64,000 bases of DNA. It comes from Trichoplax adhaerens (lineage: Eukaryota; Placozoa; Uniplacotomia; Trichoplacea; Trichoplacidae). Of this stretch, positions 1-11,732 are shown in pieces. Position 1 is the first letter of the stretch, and every line of letters begins with the position of its first letter. Position numbers and translations under genes: made by a program. The notes beneath the pieces were generated by a model. It was not told where the DNA came from, searched no databases, and saw only the letters and a list, made by a program, of their open reading frames with translations. The stretch spans positions 5,680,597 to 5,744,596 of the forward strand of contig NW_002060946.1 in the NCBI RefSeq assembly GCF_000150275.1. Direction: 5' to 3'.

Positions 1-894
1 AAAAACTGTACAGGAAATTGAATCGAAATTGCCACATTTAAATGATGAAATTCAAGTAAAGTGAATTTAACCTTCATTTATTGTAGCCTACAATCATGCC
101 ATGATTGATTGAATTGAACTTTTCAACTCATAAATAACGCTTATTTCTCAGATTTCATTAAACAAGGAAACAACGCTATGGGGTATGGAAATCCAGCGAG
201 TTGAGCTGTAAGTTTATAGTTTGATTTAAAAAAGCAATAGATGCATTTAAATTGATCTTACGGTATTGCACTATTTAATTGTAATGTATGTACCCTTCAC
301 AGAACTTTGCCCCGAGTTCTACGACGCCAAGATGATACTTCCAACCCAATCTTATTACCCGATTACGCATATACTCCAAAAACTGACATCAATTTTGTTT
401 CTCCTGGTTATAATACTACCTATGTTACTCCTGGTCACAACACTATTAACTATGATTCTACCGCATTGGAAATGTTAAATACAAGCAGTAAATCACATGT
501 AGATTCCACTGAAGCCTACAACGCGAAAGAAAATGTAAAGGCGCGCCTTTCACCACATGATATTATTACAGCTATAGATGGCTTATGTAACAGAATCCAT
601 GTTGCTAATGTAGGAGCTGTTTACCAATTAGATTTAGAGATATCACGAGGTGTTACGGAGACTTATTACATTGATTTAAAATATGGAGATGGATCTGCTG
701 GTGTAGGAAAGCCAAGAAATTGTAAACCTGATTGTATCATCAGTATATCAGAAGAAGACATGGTAGATTTATTTACGAGGCAGATATCTGCTAAAATGGC
801 TTATATGCAAGGTAGACTAAGAGTATCTGGTAACATAGGCTCAGCAATGAAGTTAGAGAGTTTCCTATCTTCATTGGCTGAGCGCGTGGTATAA
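1..894 (+). CDS. STOML1: Stomatin-like protein 1 (STOML1), 3' portion; SPFH end plus SCP2 domain
   Basis: This is the 3' end of a multi-exon gene cut by the window edge. Seen exons are 2-55, 152-207 and 303-894, joined in frame at GTAAAG/CTCAG and GTAAGT/CACAG junctions, giving about 233 residues plus a TAA stop. The second exon encodes LWGMEIQRVEL, the pattern ending the stomatin/SPFH (band 7) domain. The last exon encodes a linker with Tyr-Asn-Thr-rich repeats and then a C-terminal SCP2 sterol-carrier domain of about 110 residues, with a conserved AYMQGRLRVSGN core and a MKLESFLSSL helix. An SPFH domain followed by SCP2 is the STOML1 architecture. The family sits on the cytosolic face of late endosomes and binds or moves cholesterol. 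The membrane hairpin and most of the SPFH domain lie outside the window. The linker is not conserved and the first exon boundary is inferred. Confidence 0.88.
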
Positions 895-1012
895 TTATTA
901 TTTTGGTAAGAGAAAGGTATCGTCGACTAATTTATGGGCTAATAATGATTAATTAATAAGAAGATATTGCCTGTAACTTTGAATTTAATATGATGATACG
1001 CTAATTGTGCGT

Positions 1013-1018
1013 AATAAA
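1013..1018 (+). promoter_or_regulatory. Probable polyadenylation signal for the stomatin-like gene
   Basis: An AATAAA hexamer lies about 120 bases after the stop codon of the stomatin-like gene on the same strand. It is the first canonical signal after the stop. In DNA this AT-rich the hexamer also occurs by chance, so the assignment rests on position only. Confidence 0.4.
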
Positions 1019-2103
1019 TTTTAATATCCATTATTTTACATTATTAGGCATCTTATGCTTGTATTTCGATTCTCAATATTCTTACAGTAATGGGAGATTC
1101 CTAGAATATTATAAATAATACATATGTATATGTCCGTATAGATCTGTACTTACATAATATACTACATGTACATTTATTTAGTATATTTAAGGCATATACA
1201 GTACATACTGTATATCTGTACATCTGTGAATATGTAAGTAATTCATACAGTTCTTGCCCAGACAGAATAGGAACTGCAGCAGTGTTAATTATTGACGTAA
1301 AACTACTGCCGTTGGGCGTTATCTTTGAAACATCGAAATAGGTAAAAAATTGTTATGGAGCTGTTTTAGCACAATCATTAGTATCTTAATTTATTATAAT
1401 TTTTCCTTTGTAATTACATATTCTGCTGTATGTGTATTGAATGAAGATATTGTATAATAATTTTGCGTTTTAAAATCATACACAAAAGAATTTATACAGC
1501 AATGCTTCTGTTTATCTATATTACAAAAATTTTGATTACTGATGGATTCCACTGAGGAAAAAAAGCTTCCTGTTGGATATAACATTCAAAATTTTTCGAC
1601 TTAGAAACATGAATAAGCTACTATCAGCAGCTATCATTTATCTACTTTTGCTAGCTTAATACAGCTTGTGATCCAATCAATGTGTAATAATGTACTACAG
1701 TATGAAACCGTAAAGATTAGCTATCGAATTTGAAGCGAGCTTTTAGCATCAATCTACTCGTCACTAGCATCGTTTTGTTATATCATTCCTGTGTATGATC
1801 TTTGTATCGTGTAAATAGCTTTTATAAATACATTGGATAGTTAACGACCGATATGTGTACCACCTGCTCATCACTCTAATTTAACAATTTCTATATATTA
1901 AGAGACGTTATGTTATAATTGTATAGGGTAGTGTTCAGGCAAATTATCGGAATATCGTACTTAGTTGATAGTTTTAGTATTACAATGTATAATCAATAAA
2001 TCTTACTGTTGTAAATGTGTTATCATTAATTTTAGTGGACATGAATGAAACTTGCTGGTAGATTTATAGCAGAAAAAGTTTGACTTTTAATAAATATAAA
2101 AAT
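1019..2103. other. Intergenic, no gene seen
   Basis: AT-rich sequence with many stops in all frames. Around 1120-1215 there are irregular ATGTATAT-type short repeats. The longest open frame here, about 63 codons on the - strand near 1394-1585, has no recognisable motif and no polyadenylation or splice context, so it is not called. Confidence 0.5.
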
Positions 2104-2298
2104 TTATACAATTTTGCTGTCACTAATAGACGGTCTTTTCTTACCATTTATACGTGATCTCAATTTGTAATTTTGGCCTAAACCTTTGTCATCTAAGTTC
2201 ATCGCGTTTATAGGCATGTCTTTGTTGTTATCGATGTTGAGGTAATCTTTTTCGTTTATTACCGAAGAAAAATCGTGATTGCAATCACCATTAGCCAT
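2104..2298 (-). CDS. Hypothetical small hydrophilic protein or first exon, 64 residues
   Basis: A 64-codon frame begins at an ATG in a good context (AAA before, G after) and ends at TAA. The product is hydrophilic, with an acidic Asn/Asp-rich first half and a basic second half containing KLRSRINGKKRPS, which could be a nuclear localisation-like patch. There is no signal peptide or membrane segment. An ATTAAA variant polyadenylation hexamer lies about 20 bases past the stop. Frames of this length arise by chance in AT-rich DNA, but the composition is more protein-like than most. I do not recognise the family. Confidence 0.3.
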   Translation of the reverse strand: MANGDCNHDFSSVINEKDYLNIDNNKDMPINAMNLDDKGLGQNYKLRSRINGKKRPSISDSKIV

Positions 2299-4073
2299 TT
2301 TACTCCAATCACATTAATGATAGCTTTTATTGTATTATATTAATCTTCGAAATGATATATTAGGATAAAAGTAGTAGTAAAATTAATTTTCTTGGTAGTA
2401 CTATAAAAAAATCGATTCTTATACAATTTATTAAGTAATTTATAGATTATAATAATTATAATCACGACAATCAACACTGATGACTGATATAACAGCTAGT
2501 GGTAACAAAGAAATTTTAAGTCTTTTGAGATTTACGCCGAAAATCAATCCCACCAATCTTATAGTTGTTGATGATGATGACATATGTTCTTTTTTATGAC
2601 GTTTTTATATAACAGAGCAGGGAAATTTTATGACAATTACGTTAATAATACCGTAACATAGTATAGCAAAATATCTCTAGTTAGTACAATTACGTCTTTT
2701 AAAAAATAAACATTTATATTGCAAAATGGGAGTGGGCTGAACACCAGAATACAAAAATAACTTAACGGATGGGCAAATGCATGAAAAATAATATATTGAA
2801 TTTAGTAATATTTTATTGCATGCATATTCAACGATATCAAGATAGGAAGAATTACCTATAAAACTCTTCATCATTGTCGTACTAACGTAATCTTCATAGA
2901 AGTATAATTTAGATTACATGTGGACACCATATGTCCACAATAGCTGCCTGTATATGGAATGGTAATATCTATTCTTTGCTTCCCACGCTTTATATCAACT
3001 GTTCATTTAATTTCTTAACCTTATAGACAAAGTTATTCCTATCAGTTAACACAGTTTGACCTCTTGTCAACCTTAGTACTTGCATATGTATAAGAATATA
3101 TGCTGTATACGCTATCGTATGCAATCTCCAGAAATAAGATTAATATCATACTTTTACATAATTACACCATTTATTGCATTGCATCAATCTTGAACATAAA
3201 AATTTCCACTTTAGTGATGATCTGTATGATCTTTAATTGTTGAAATAATGACTGTTTTTGAAAAATTTTGGAATATCACAAATTTAAAGTTTGCGATTAC
3301 TTATTTATATAGTAATCAATACCTAATCAATGAATTTAATGCTTTAACAAAGACAAATGAAAGGATGTAAGTGACTTGAGGTGATATCATTCTTATCCGT
3401 TTAATATTTGCAATTAAGTGGATGACATAGAACGTTACATCCACTCCAGAATTAAATGTTGTTAATAAAATTTAAGGCTAAAATAAATTAAACTAAATTC
3501 CAATATGTATTAACAACAGTAATCATGCTGTTAAAGTATAACTAACAGACGACAATATAGTATTGCATATCAATATCTTTTCCATGTGATTGATAATTAT
3601 AGTTAGTTTAAGATAAAAGCAAATTCTGATAAGAAATGTAGAAATTTTACTTTCGATTATTGATGAAGAGACTGCCATTATAGAGGATGAAGAGTATTCT
3701 ATTTATCATTATATCACACGTTCTCTTCTGTATAGGATCACGTAATCTTTAGATTATACGGCCTTCTTGTTCAGTATTTGAACTATACACGTATGCAACA
3801 GTAGCATATATAGTTAAAGAGAATCTTACCATTATTTATTACTCATTTTCAGGCCCGCTTCTATAATAATCGTTAATTATTCTATTTAGTCACATGTAAT
3901 GCATAAATTGATGCTTTAATTTGTTGAATCATTTATATATTATATAAATAAATTTGGTATAGATTGTGATCTAGTTTTATATGTCTGTTGATAGCGTAAT
4001 ACAAGTACCTACCTATATCATTATAGCACTCTTTAAATTTAATAAGTAATATTTTAATTAATTTGCGTTGAAC

Positions 4074-4306
4074 ATGTCTTTTGAGAGGTGGAGTGAAACA
4101 GTTGTAGAAATTTCATTTGTTGAAAGAGCAACTGCGATTGCGTGCTGCTATATTAATTTCCTGGCCATATGTTTCTACTTTTTGATGCGATATAAACTTA
4201 GCAGTATGTTCTATATAATTTGATGGAATTAATTATGTCTTACATTTTTATTTTCTTATATCCAGATGTTAATATTGATAGGATGAAATTTGTAGATTTT
4301 TTATAG
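4074..4306 (+). CDS. Candidate two-exon small membrane protein, 56 residues
   Basis: Exon 1 (4074-4203) opens at the first ATG after an in-frame stop, runs 43 codons plus one base, and ends at a strong GTATGT donor. Exon 2 starts at 4266 after a pyrimidine-rich TTTTCTTATATCCAG acceptor and continues in frame to TAG at 4304-4306. An AATAAA signal follows at 4334-4339. The product starts MSFERWSETVVEISFVERAT, has one hydrophobic segment at about residues 20-38 (ending FLAICFYFLMRYK), and finishes with a short polar tail. This is the layout of a small single-pass membrane protein. No family was recognised. The agreement of start, donor, acceptor, frame and polyadenylation signal is suggestive, but each element is weak alone, so it could be chance. 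Confidence 0.3.
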
Positions 4307-4344
4307 ATCCTATAGGTTAATTTTACGAATTTAAATAAAAATAA

Positions 4345-6080
4345 GTAATACAGAGCATATATTATCAGCTTTATTCGATTGATTTATCAAAGCTTTGAAT
4401 ATAGCTTCATTTGCTATATGTTTTAATTCATTATCAATATGAATAGACCATTCCACTTATAGACCATTGTATAAACTGATAATTGAAAAGTGAGCTAGGC
4501 GCGTCTTTCAATATTGATTCCACGTTATAGTACATGGTGACAGATCAATTTTCATCATTCCGCAGACGGCGAATAAATAAATACTTCAACAGATGTTTGC
4601 TTGGTCGGCTATATTTTTAAAGATATCTAAGATAGACTTATTGCTTGTTACAATCATGCTGCTCTAACGGTAGTGCAAGTTTCTATCAATCAACTGGATA
4701 ACACCAACATCACAAAATTATCCATGTTATAGTATTTAGGAGGATTTCATCTAAATATACATGGTAATAGAGCAGTTCTTGATAAAATTGATTTAAAAAG
4801 TTTATCATTAATTTCCACATATATTACTTTAGTTCAATCTATAGAATTGATTAAAGATACGACATTAACGTTATGAGGACCAGGCTACTTTTCTATGACT
4901 CAAAGCAAGTATGGTCGGAAATAACTGATAAACCGATTTATTAAGTAAATAATGTTCAAGATATATTGGTGCCCTTCAATGACCTAAAGATAGGTTTACT
5001 GCGACTAATGAGAAACTCATATGAATTAATACTTACAATCAGGTTACTATTTTTATGAGTAAAAGCTTTAAATTATAGCGCAAAATTTATTATACATATT
5101 TGAACTGGTGGGTTGCCTTGTAACTCGTTGTTCACACGAGACCGATGAAATATTTTGTAAATATCGAATCTTGCAAGAATGTAGTAGTGCTTGTATGAAT
5201 TAGATTAGTAACCGATACTACCGATGGGGATACTATTTGTAACGTTGGTTACGATTACAACCATACAACCCTATATCATAACATCAGCTAATGGAAGTCG
5301 TCTCATCCTAGATTATTCTGGCTCGTTTCTGCCTCTGTACAACGACGTATGATCTACTTTCTACGATCGTCTTTTGACGATTGTATCATTTCTGAAAACA
5401 AGAATAAGATAAGCAATTTCCTACTATTTTTCTTGTTGGCTATATCTTTTATATTGTACTGTACTGGGCAAAAATTTCAGTCTATTGGATAGTACTACAC
5501 GTGCGAAACCTTTTAAATGTTATCATTTAATTTTAATTCCGATTAAAATAAACAACCATAATAACGATATAGGATAGCAATAATAAACACTAGAATTCGT
5601 CTATCTTATTTGACAGATGAACGCATGTGGTCATTAAGCAACTGTTGGAAAATTGATTCATCCGATATCCTAAGAGCTGGAACTGTTTACGGTTATCGGT
5701 AGTACTAAGGCTTGAAAAGTGGGTATTATCAACATAAGCAGGCTTATGGGTGTAGGAGAAAAGTGGCTATTTCTAAATAAGGCCCTACCAATACTAGGTA
5801 TTACGTAGATGAAGTTGATGATATATAGAATGCGCTTAACAGGCATTGAATGAGTACATTTCATTGAAGAAGAGTGATTTCCCTCGTCATTTGTGTAGTA
5901 AATGCAATTAACCGATAGTAATTGAATGAATGCTGTACCATCACTGTCCCGTACTTGATATATGTTTTGCAACAAATGTGCTCCTTGGATGTGATGGTGT
6001 AAGGAATGATAATTAATTTAATCTGCTGAAGGCGTTATATAATTACTGTACAGTTATATAAGGGTTGTCTAAAATTGTTC
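4345..6080. other. Intergenic, no gene seen
   Basis: AT-rich sequence with slightly higher GC near 5200-5350 and 5670-5975. The latter carries a 101-codon open frame on the - strand without a recognisable domain, a clear start context or splice signals. It ends in a run of serines and looks non-coding. No repeats longer than about 20 bases were noticed here. Confidence 0.4.
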
Positions 6081-6084
6081 ATTA

Positions 6085-6111
6085 CCCCCCCCCCCCCCCC
6101 CAAAAAAAAAA
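6085..6111 (+). repeat. Homopolymer junction: 17 C followed by 10 A
   Basis: A run of 17 cytosines is followed directly by 10 adenines. It is the longest G/C homopolymer in the window and stands out sharply in AT-rich surroundings. The length is likely to vary between copies or reads, and the exact count may be an assembly estimate. Confidence 0.9.
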
Positions 6112-6152
6112 CATTTGGTAGCTACTTCGGAGCGCGCCTATGAAGAGGACCA

Positions 6153-6216
6153 GTAAGCTTAATTAGGGACTTTTAAGAGGGAGAATTCCTCCTTAGAAGT
6201 CCCTGGTTTACTAATC
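6153..6216. repeat. Inverted repeat (near-perfect palindrome)
   Basis: Arms AGGGACTT-x-TAAG-x-GGGA and the reverse complement of TCCTCCTTAGAAGTCCCT flank a central GAATTC, with only isolated mismatches. Partial symmetry extends outward through AGTAA on the left and TTACT on the right. The inner arms are about 20 bases and would form a hairpin. The block lies just after the poly-C/poly-A junction and may be part of a small inverted-repeat element, but no target-site duplication was identified. Confidence 0.6.
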
Positions 6217-6554
6217 TGCGCATTTTGGGCCTCTGAGCGCTTGCTGAATCCATCGACTTCAAAGTACGGTCCCATCGACGCGTACACTGTAGAAAGAAAG
6301 CTGTTTTTCCTGGCTGTTGTAATTAATTCCAGATATGGTTACACCACGATAAATCGCAATTTATGGAGTAGTCTAAGTCAGTCAGTGATCCTATCGTACG
6401 ATAGTTGACATGAATAACCGTAGTGAACAAAATTTAGTCAATGCGGAGACAGCTGTTGGTGGTTGCTGTCCTGCAGCGAAGACACAGTTGCATCCATTTT
6501 TACCTCCATCAGCTCGATGGTTGCGTCATACCTCGATGGTCTCATGCTATGTGA

Positions 6555-6900
6555 TGACCCGCTGTACAGTGCACAGTACCTACTGTACTGTGTAGACCAG
6601 TATTGTGTACTGTACATTGTACGGTATTCCGCAAGAAAAAAAAAAAAAATACAGTAAACACGTTGAAGTTTTGGTGGGTGTGCCGTCCGTTATCTGCATT
6701 GTTCTGTATTGTTGTGTATTCTAGCACGCATGCACAGTACTGTCCGGTCGATTGTACAATACCGTACTCTACGGTACTGTACTGTAGTTTCGAAAAAGGA
6801 ACTGTACAAAACAAGTTTTTGCTACAGTACGTATGTACAGTACAGTACTGTACACGTGTAAGGAACGACACGGTGTGCGACACGGTCTACCGTACACAAA
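6555..6900. repeat. GTAC/ACAGTACTGT self-complementary repeat cluster, upstream of DNAJC12
   Basis: Short motifs such as ACAGTAC, TACTGTACTG and GTACAGTACAGTACTGTAC recur densely on both strands, because each is close to its own reverse complement. A run of 13 A is embedded at about 6636. Open frames of 60-110 codons overlap on both strands here; their products are low-complexity strings of Cys, Thr, Val and Tyr generated by the repeat and are not genes. The cluster ends about 160 bases before the DNAJC12 start. Confidence 0.8.
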
Positions 6901-7056
6901 TAAACAAATAAATACGTAGTACCAACACATCAAGACTAGCAAAATCGTTGATTGGCATCGAAGAGCGTCGAGAAAAAATTCATTCTTCACCTCAATAATA
7001 TCGTACACTATTGTACGTTATCAAGTAAACAATCTTCTTCAACTTGATAAATAACT

Positions 7057-8636
7057 ATGGAAAAAATTTGGGAATCAACCATTTCGCCAGAAGATGATTT
7101 CTACAAGATGTTAAACTGTGATGAATCATCATCGGTTAGTAAACCAATAATAGAATTCATAATAAACATCGCCCGAAGACTTTTTTCCCTATTCTTCTCG
7201 GCAGTTTACTCAGTAGAGTTCAAAATACTCGTGATACTGATGTGGTGCTTTGACTTGTTTGACTAACTTAGCTTGAACAAATCAATACCGAATTTCGTAT
7301 CCAAGCCAAGGAGTTACACCCTGATAGATGTTCCGTGAAGGATGATGAGGATACTGGTACGGTAGAACGTTATTCCACTTCATATTGATAGACACAATTG
7401 TGGTACTATACTCTACAACAAGTGCTTACTGACATCAATGGAATTGATTCAGTTGGGCTTTATTAGAATAGCTACAATGACAACCGTAATCACGATACTT
7501 ATTTCCTATGTTTGTAAATAGTCAAAAGATTTGCCTTATTGCAAAAAGCTCGCAATATTTTAATGGATCCCGATAAACGGAAGGCATACGATCTCTTTCG
7601 ACGAAATCATGGTGGCATGTCCTATGACCAGTGGTCCCAAAATCATCTTGAACAGGTGACTTGCTTTATGCCCATCAATAATAACTAAAAATACTAGACT
7701 AAATCAATCTCTGTGCTATCCTACAGGCTATAGTACTGTCATCGACTAGTACGATTGTTACTTACATGTCGTGAAGTGCAAGTTACTTTCCACTTGTAAA
7801 ATGTCAATTGAAATACAACTTGTAAATTGTAACTACATAACCATCGGCATTCCATTGTTCCGTTTTAGACGATACACTGGACGAACGAGAAAAAAACGCC
7901 TATGTTGGCTGATAGTGATGCGTTCAAAAATTCAGGAGAGATGTTATGCGATTCTATTCCCAGCTTCGGTTAGTAATGATATACATTGCTGTAGGTTTAT
8001 CATGGATGCCACGTTTATTCTCCTATAAATTGATAGATTAGTATTCTCGAGTCTGAGACATTAAATAATATATTAGTATAATGGATTATTGATGTAATTT
8101 ACGATTGTTTCATGTTTCGCTGATTGATCGCCTATTTATTTATTTTTATAAAAGTTTTCAAGTGTCGACACGATTATACTCAGTTGTTTCATAGACTTTT
8201 AAGTAATGGTATTTACTGTAGTTTAATTATACCAGTGCTGTAGATATACGCATTGCAGTAGGTTTGAACAGTCCCTCTAGAGCAATCTCTCTGTGATGTA
8301 ATGGACTAAAACTGTATATATAATACACGTAGTAGTACAATCCACTATGCTGTATTGTATTAGTATTCATTTCACCTACAGATGTAGAGTTTGACGCACT
8401 TTTATACCATCAAAATATTTACCTAATCATAACGAATACGCGTACAATATTTCAATATTAGCATTCAAAATTTTACTAACAATTAAGTATCAAATTATTC
8501 ACTCTCGAAAGCCTAGATACAACTTTTAACATTCTAACGCTATGGCGATGTTTCTATTGCAGGGCGATTTTCACGGTTTTTTAGGCCCGATGTCCAAAAT
8601 GCAAACATCATCAGATTTAGAACATACGAGATCTGA
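7057..8636 (+). CDS. DNAJC12: DNAJC12-type J-domain co-chaperone, five exons
   Basis: Exons at 7057-7134, 7272-7356, 7522-7655, 7869-7968 and 8563-8636 join in frame across GT/AG introns to give 156 residues and a TGA stop. The J domain occupies about residues 13-80. It starts DDFYKMLNCDESSS, has the HPD motif (ELHPDR) that stimulates Hsp70 ATPase, and ends with ILMDPDKRKAYDLFRR. It is followed by a MSYDQW segment, a TIHW motif and the terminal RFRTYEI. These match the DNAJC12 (JDP1) layout, including the conserved C-terminal heptapeptide, which is diagnostic. In vertebrates the protein guides aromatic amino acid hydroxylases to Hsp70 in the cytosol; that role here is inferred. Exon 1 uses ATGG just after an AT-rich leader. 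Donors GTTAGT and GTACGG are non-optimal. The gene converges with MRPL1. Confidence 0.92.
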
Positions 8637-9472
8637 ATGCGTTCAATATTACGCTACGGATCGATATAGTATCAGGAGTTTCCGGGATACCATTTCCGTC
8701 ATTTTAAACATTCTATAGTAGCTGCGGCTACTATTCATATGGAGTTGCTTATCATCACTACTAATGTTAATATTACTGATGCGATATACTAACAATACAG
8801 TATGCGAGCCTTACTTACTCTTAGCTTACTGAGCAGTTAGTTTCCCGTACTGATATTTAACGTACTACAGCATCATCGCTGTATACGTGTATCTCCATTG
8901 TCAGTTGGTGTGTTGTTTTCGATTTCATTGACTTACAAATAAGCTTTATCTCTCTGCACATATAAATATTTGACTTATAATTAATTATATAATTCAATGC
9001 AGGCTTCTGCATTAACGTCAGTAGAACGTTGGTCTGCACCAGGCTTATTCTACAACTGTAATTCTGGCTATAAGTAGCCTAGATGTAACTCGATTTCGTA
9101 TTAATAACCGTAATGTAATAATATTAATGAATTGTGTATAGAATGTCATATTTACCGGCCAAATTTATGATATTACAAAACTAGGTATTGAAATAATCTT
9201 AGTTCATGAATCAGTATTATCTAGCGGGCTCAATCACATTTTTGATACTGTATCATTTTGGTCATTGATAATAAAGAAACGTAATAAAATATAGACGTCA
9301 ATATCCAAATGAAGTAAAATTTAATATTAAAAGTTGCGATTATAAGCATAAATTTTCATGTACAGCGCTTAAGCAATGATTATAATCAATAGTATATAAT
9401 TAATAGCCATAGTTGCATGAAAGACATTTATAAATGATATTATAATTAGAGTAAAATTGTCGTTATTTCGCT
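8637..9472. other. Convergent intergenic region
   Basis: This lies between the 3' ends of DNAJC12 (+) and MRPL1 (-). A + strand AATAAA occurs near 9271, far from the DNAJC12 stop. No clear - strand polyadenylation hexamer was found close to the MRPL1 stop. No coding frames of note. Confidence 0.4.
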
Positions 9473-11507
9473 CTATTCTAGTAATACTCCGGGTCCTCGA
9501 GTGGAAGAAAGGAATTTTTGTAGTATAAAACGACCTGGTATACATGGTGCAATTATCAGTTTGTTAATTTGAGACACCTTGCAATCCAGACTGATAACAG
9601 AAATCATACTAATACTAAAATCAATTCAATATAGCGATGTGAACGCGTACTGAAATCAACTCCTACCTTTTCCTTTATGGGTCATAATCTCATCAATTAC
9701 ATTATTGACGTTGCGTTTTACATCACTAGCAGGAAAATTTAACTAAAAGAGATGGTAAAATCATAAAGTAGATACATTATCATGGTAAGGCAAGCATCGT
9801 AAGGATGATCTGAGTAAGAAGCAACGCGAAAGGATTACTATACCTTGCCAATGGGAATGTTAATTATGCCGTTCTTATCTGATCGATACTCTATTCCTCT
9901 CTTTAAGCGATCTACCGACTCCACCGTGACCTCCTCCACAATACTGCCTAAAATAATAGCGTTGCTCAATCTTACAATAAATCTATCTATATATATAGAT
10001 GGATAAATTACCAATAACAGTGCTGTGAAAGCTGATGATGCAGTAAGATAATCCTCATCAATCATAATTGTTACAATTTCAAACCTTTTCTCTTATTTGG
10101 CATCAATGCCGATCGCAATATCGGCTGTAGAGATCGAATTTTTTTAGCATAAGTTTTCGTCGTTAAAAATCTCATTTGCTTCTTCTTGAGCTTCAAGGAT
10201 TTATTTTGAATCTGTATGGAAATTTTATGTAATAATATCAGTTGAAGGTAAAATTTAATCTTAAAATTTTGTTATTCGTGCTCAATACATTGACACAACA
10301 GTTCGGTAAGTGTGTTATTTTACGTCGTACTCGTATGAATAAGGTGAAACGATGACAGAGTTTAATACGCACTAGCAACTGTATGAAAACTTCCAGTGAT
10401 AAAATAATGCCATTTTCTCTATTGATGACAGAGTTTAATACGCACTAGCAAATGTATGAAAATGTCCAGTGATAAAAAAATGCCATTTTCTCTATTGCAA
10501 AGCTTTACATCTTTGCTACTGTAATAGCCTAGCGCGTATTCTTACAGTATCGCAGCCTTGGTCACAAGAAAACGCCGGTTAAACTACTGTAGGGCTACGT
10601 TCTTATGGTTGGGAGTATGCCTTGATTTGTTTTAAAATATTAGAACTACATTGACGACGAAAGAGCGACTTTACCTTTTCTATGAGGTCATCCGATCCGA
10701 CATGTTGGACTCCGCATTTCTTTGCGGTTTCAGCAACTTCACCCTATTTCCCAATTCAAAGGACAACAGCATTAGTATTATAACTCTGCTTTGGTATATA
10801 GAATTTCATGAATGAAATCTTGTAAGCTTTACAATTTGACTACTGCTTGATACAGTAGATCCTACAAAGTGTTTGTACATACATGTATAGCTATAAATGT
10901 CGCTAAGTTTACAATGAATTATCTCGCAACTAGTCGGCACAAAACATACAGTACTATACAGGTGTGTTTATAGCACGTATTTAAGACGGATTTACATCTT
11001 GACTCAACTAGACATACATCAGCAAACGCATAGACAGTTCGATCTTGAAAATAGTTTCTAGGTAAGTAAATGGTGCCACGGATTTGTGATGCATCTCGTT
11101 GCTTACTCTAAACATAAAATAAGAAGATTTCAATTAAGTGGTACAAATGTATTTACTGCTCATCATTGAGGTATAATCTGTTTCTTTTACTCATCTCCAT
11201 CAACCCCATAAACAAGCATTGCTATGATAATCATTATGTATAGCTATTCCCTTCATACCTTATTCTCCATCAGATTTAGCCTAATCGATAACTCCAATGT
11301 TTCGTTTACTCTACCAAGAGCGTAAGCCTTTAAAATGAGCAAAGCAGTGTCGATATCATGAGGTTGTCGAGGATTATTGCTACTAAAGGTAACAGTATCT
11401 TCCTTTTCCCTCGTTGCCTTCCGGGACGTTGCAACCGCAGCGTAGAATCGACTAGTTAAATTTCCAGGCCGAGGAAAAATCGTCTTCCATAAACTATAAT
11501 AAGCCAT
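9473..11507 (-). CDS. MRPL1: Mitochondrial ribosomal protein L1 (uL1m), six exons
   Basis: Exons in transcript order are 11259-11507, 11018-11107, 10675-10743, 9844-10089, 9667-9742 and 9473-9534, all in frame with GT/AG junctions, giving about 263 residues. The first 35 residues are rich in Arg, Ser and Ala with few acids, a mitochondrial presequence. Then come the uL1 elements: LLILKAYALGRVNETLELSI, SKQRDASQIRGTIYLP, GEVAETAKKCGVQHVGSDDL, GIEYRSDKNGIINIPIGK, a helix ending MTHKGK, and the terminal FLSSTRGPGVLLE, equivalent to the bacterial SSTMGPG motif. uL1 forms the L1 stalk of the large subunit and aids exit of tRNA. The 5' edge of exon 4 is inferred from frame. The middle of exon 4 contains a TA-repeat and fits the family poorly, so a tiny unspotted intron is possible. 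Confidence 0.9.
10351..10496. repeat. Tandem duplication, 73-base unit, in MRPL1 intron 3
   Basis: Two adjacent copies begin with GATGACAGAGTTTAATACGC at 10351 and 10424 and end with CATTTTCTCTATT. They differ at only about four positions, so the duplication is recent. It lies within the intron between the third and fourth exons of the MRPL1 model. Confidence 0.95.
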
Positions 11508-11687
11508 ATTTTAAAAAGGACAAGTGCTTCTGGAATAATTCAGCATTGATATAGTATGATAGACTTTTCTTGTACTATTGGACGTTTTTTGTTGGATACT
11601 GAAATTAGCCTCGAGCTTTCTGCAGCATTTATCGTCAATGATGGCTTCTGCAGGTGTTCAAATTGATCACTGCAATGTGAGCTGAAT

Positions 11688-11732
11688 GGTACCGTATCGT
11701 ATCGTACCGTATCGTATTGTACCGTGCCGTCT
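11688..11732. repeat. Short ACCGTATCGT-type tandem repeat
   Basis: Five or six imperfect decamers of the form TACCGTATCGTA follow each other just upstream of MRPL1. They grade into TACGGT/ACCGTACT variants at 11890-11930. The block belongs with the wider GTAC-rich tract of this divergent promoter region. Confidence 0.75.

Noticed and set aside
2480-2599. 39-codon + strand frame with an Asp-rich end (VVDDDDICSFL)
   Set aside because: Too short to separate from chance, and no partner exon or polyadenylation signal was found.
5670-5975. 101-codon frame on the - strand
   Set aside because: No motif, no start context, no splice or polyadenylation context, and a terminal Ser run.
6542-7008. Overlapping open frames of 79-113 codons on both strands
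   Set aside because: They are translations of the GTAC repeat tract. The products are low-complexity and both strands are open because the repeat is self-complementary.
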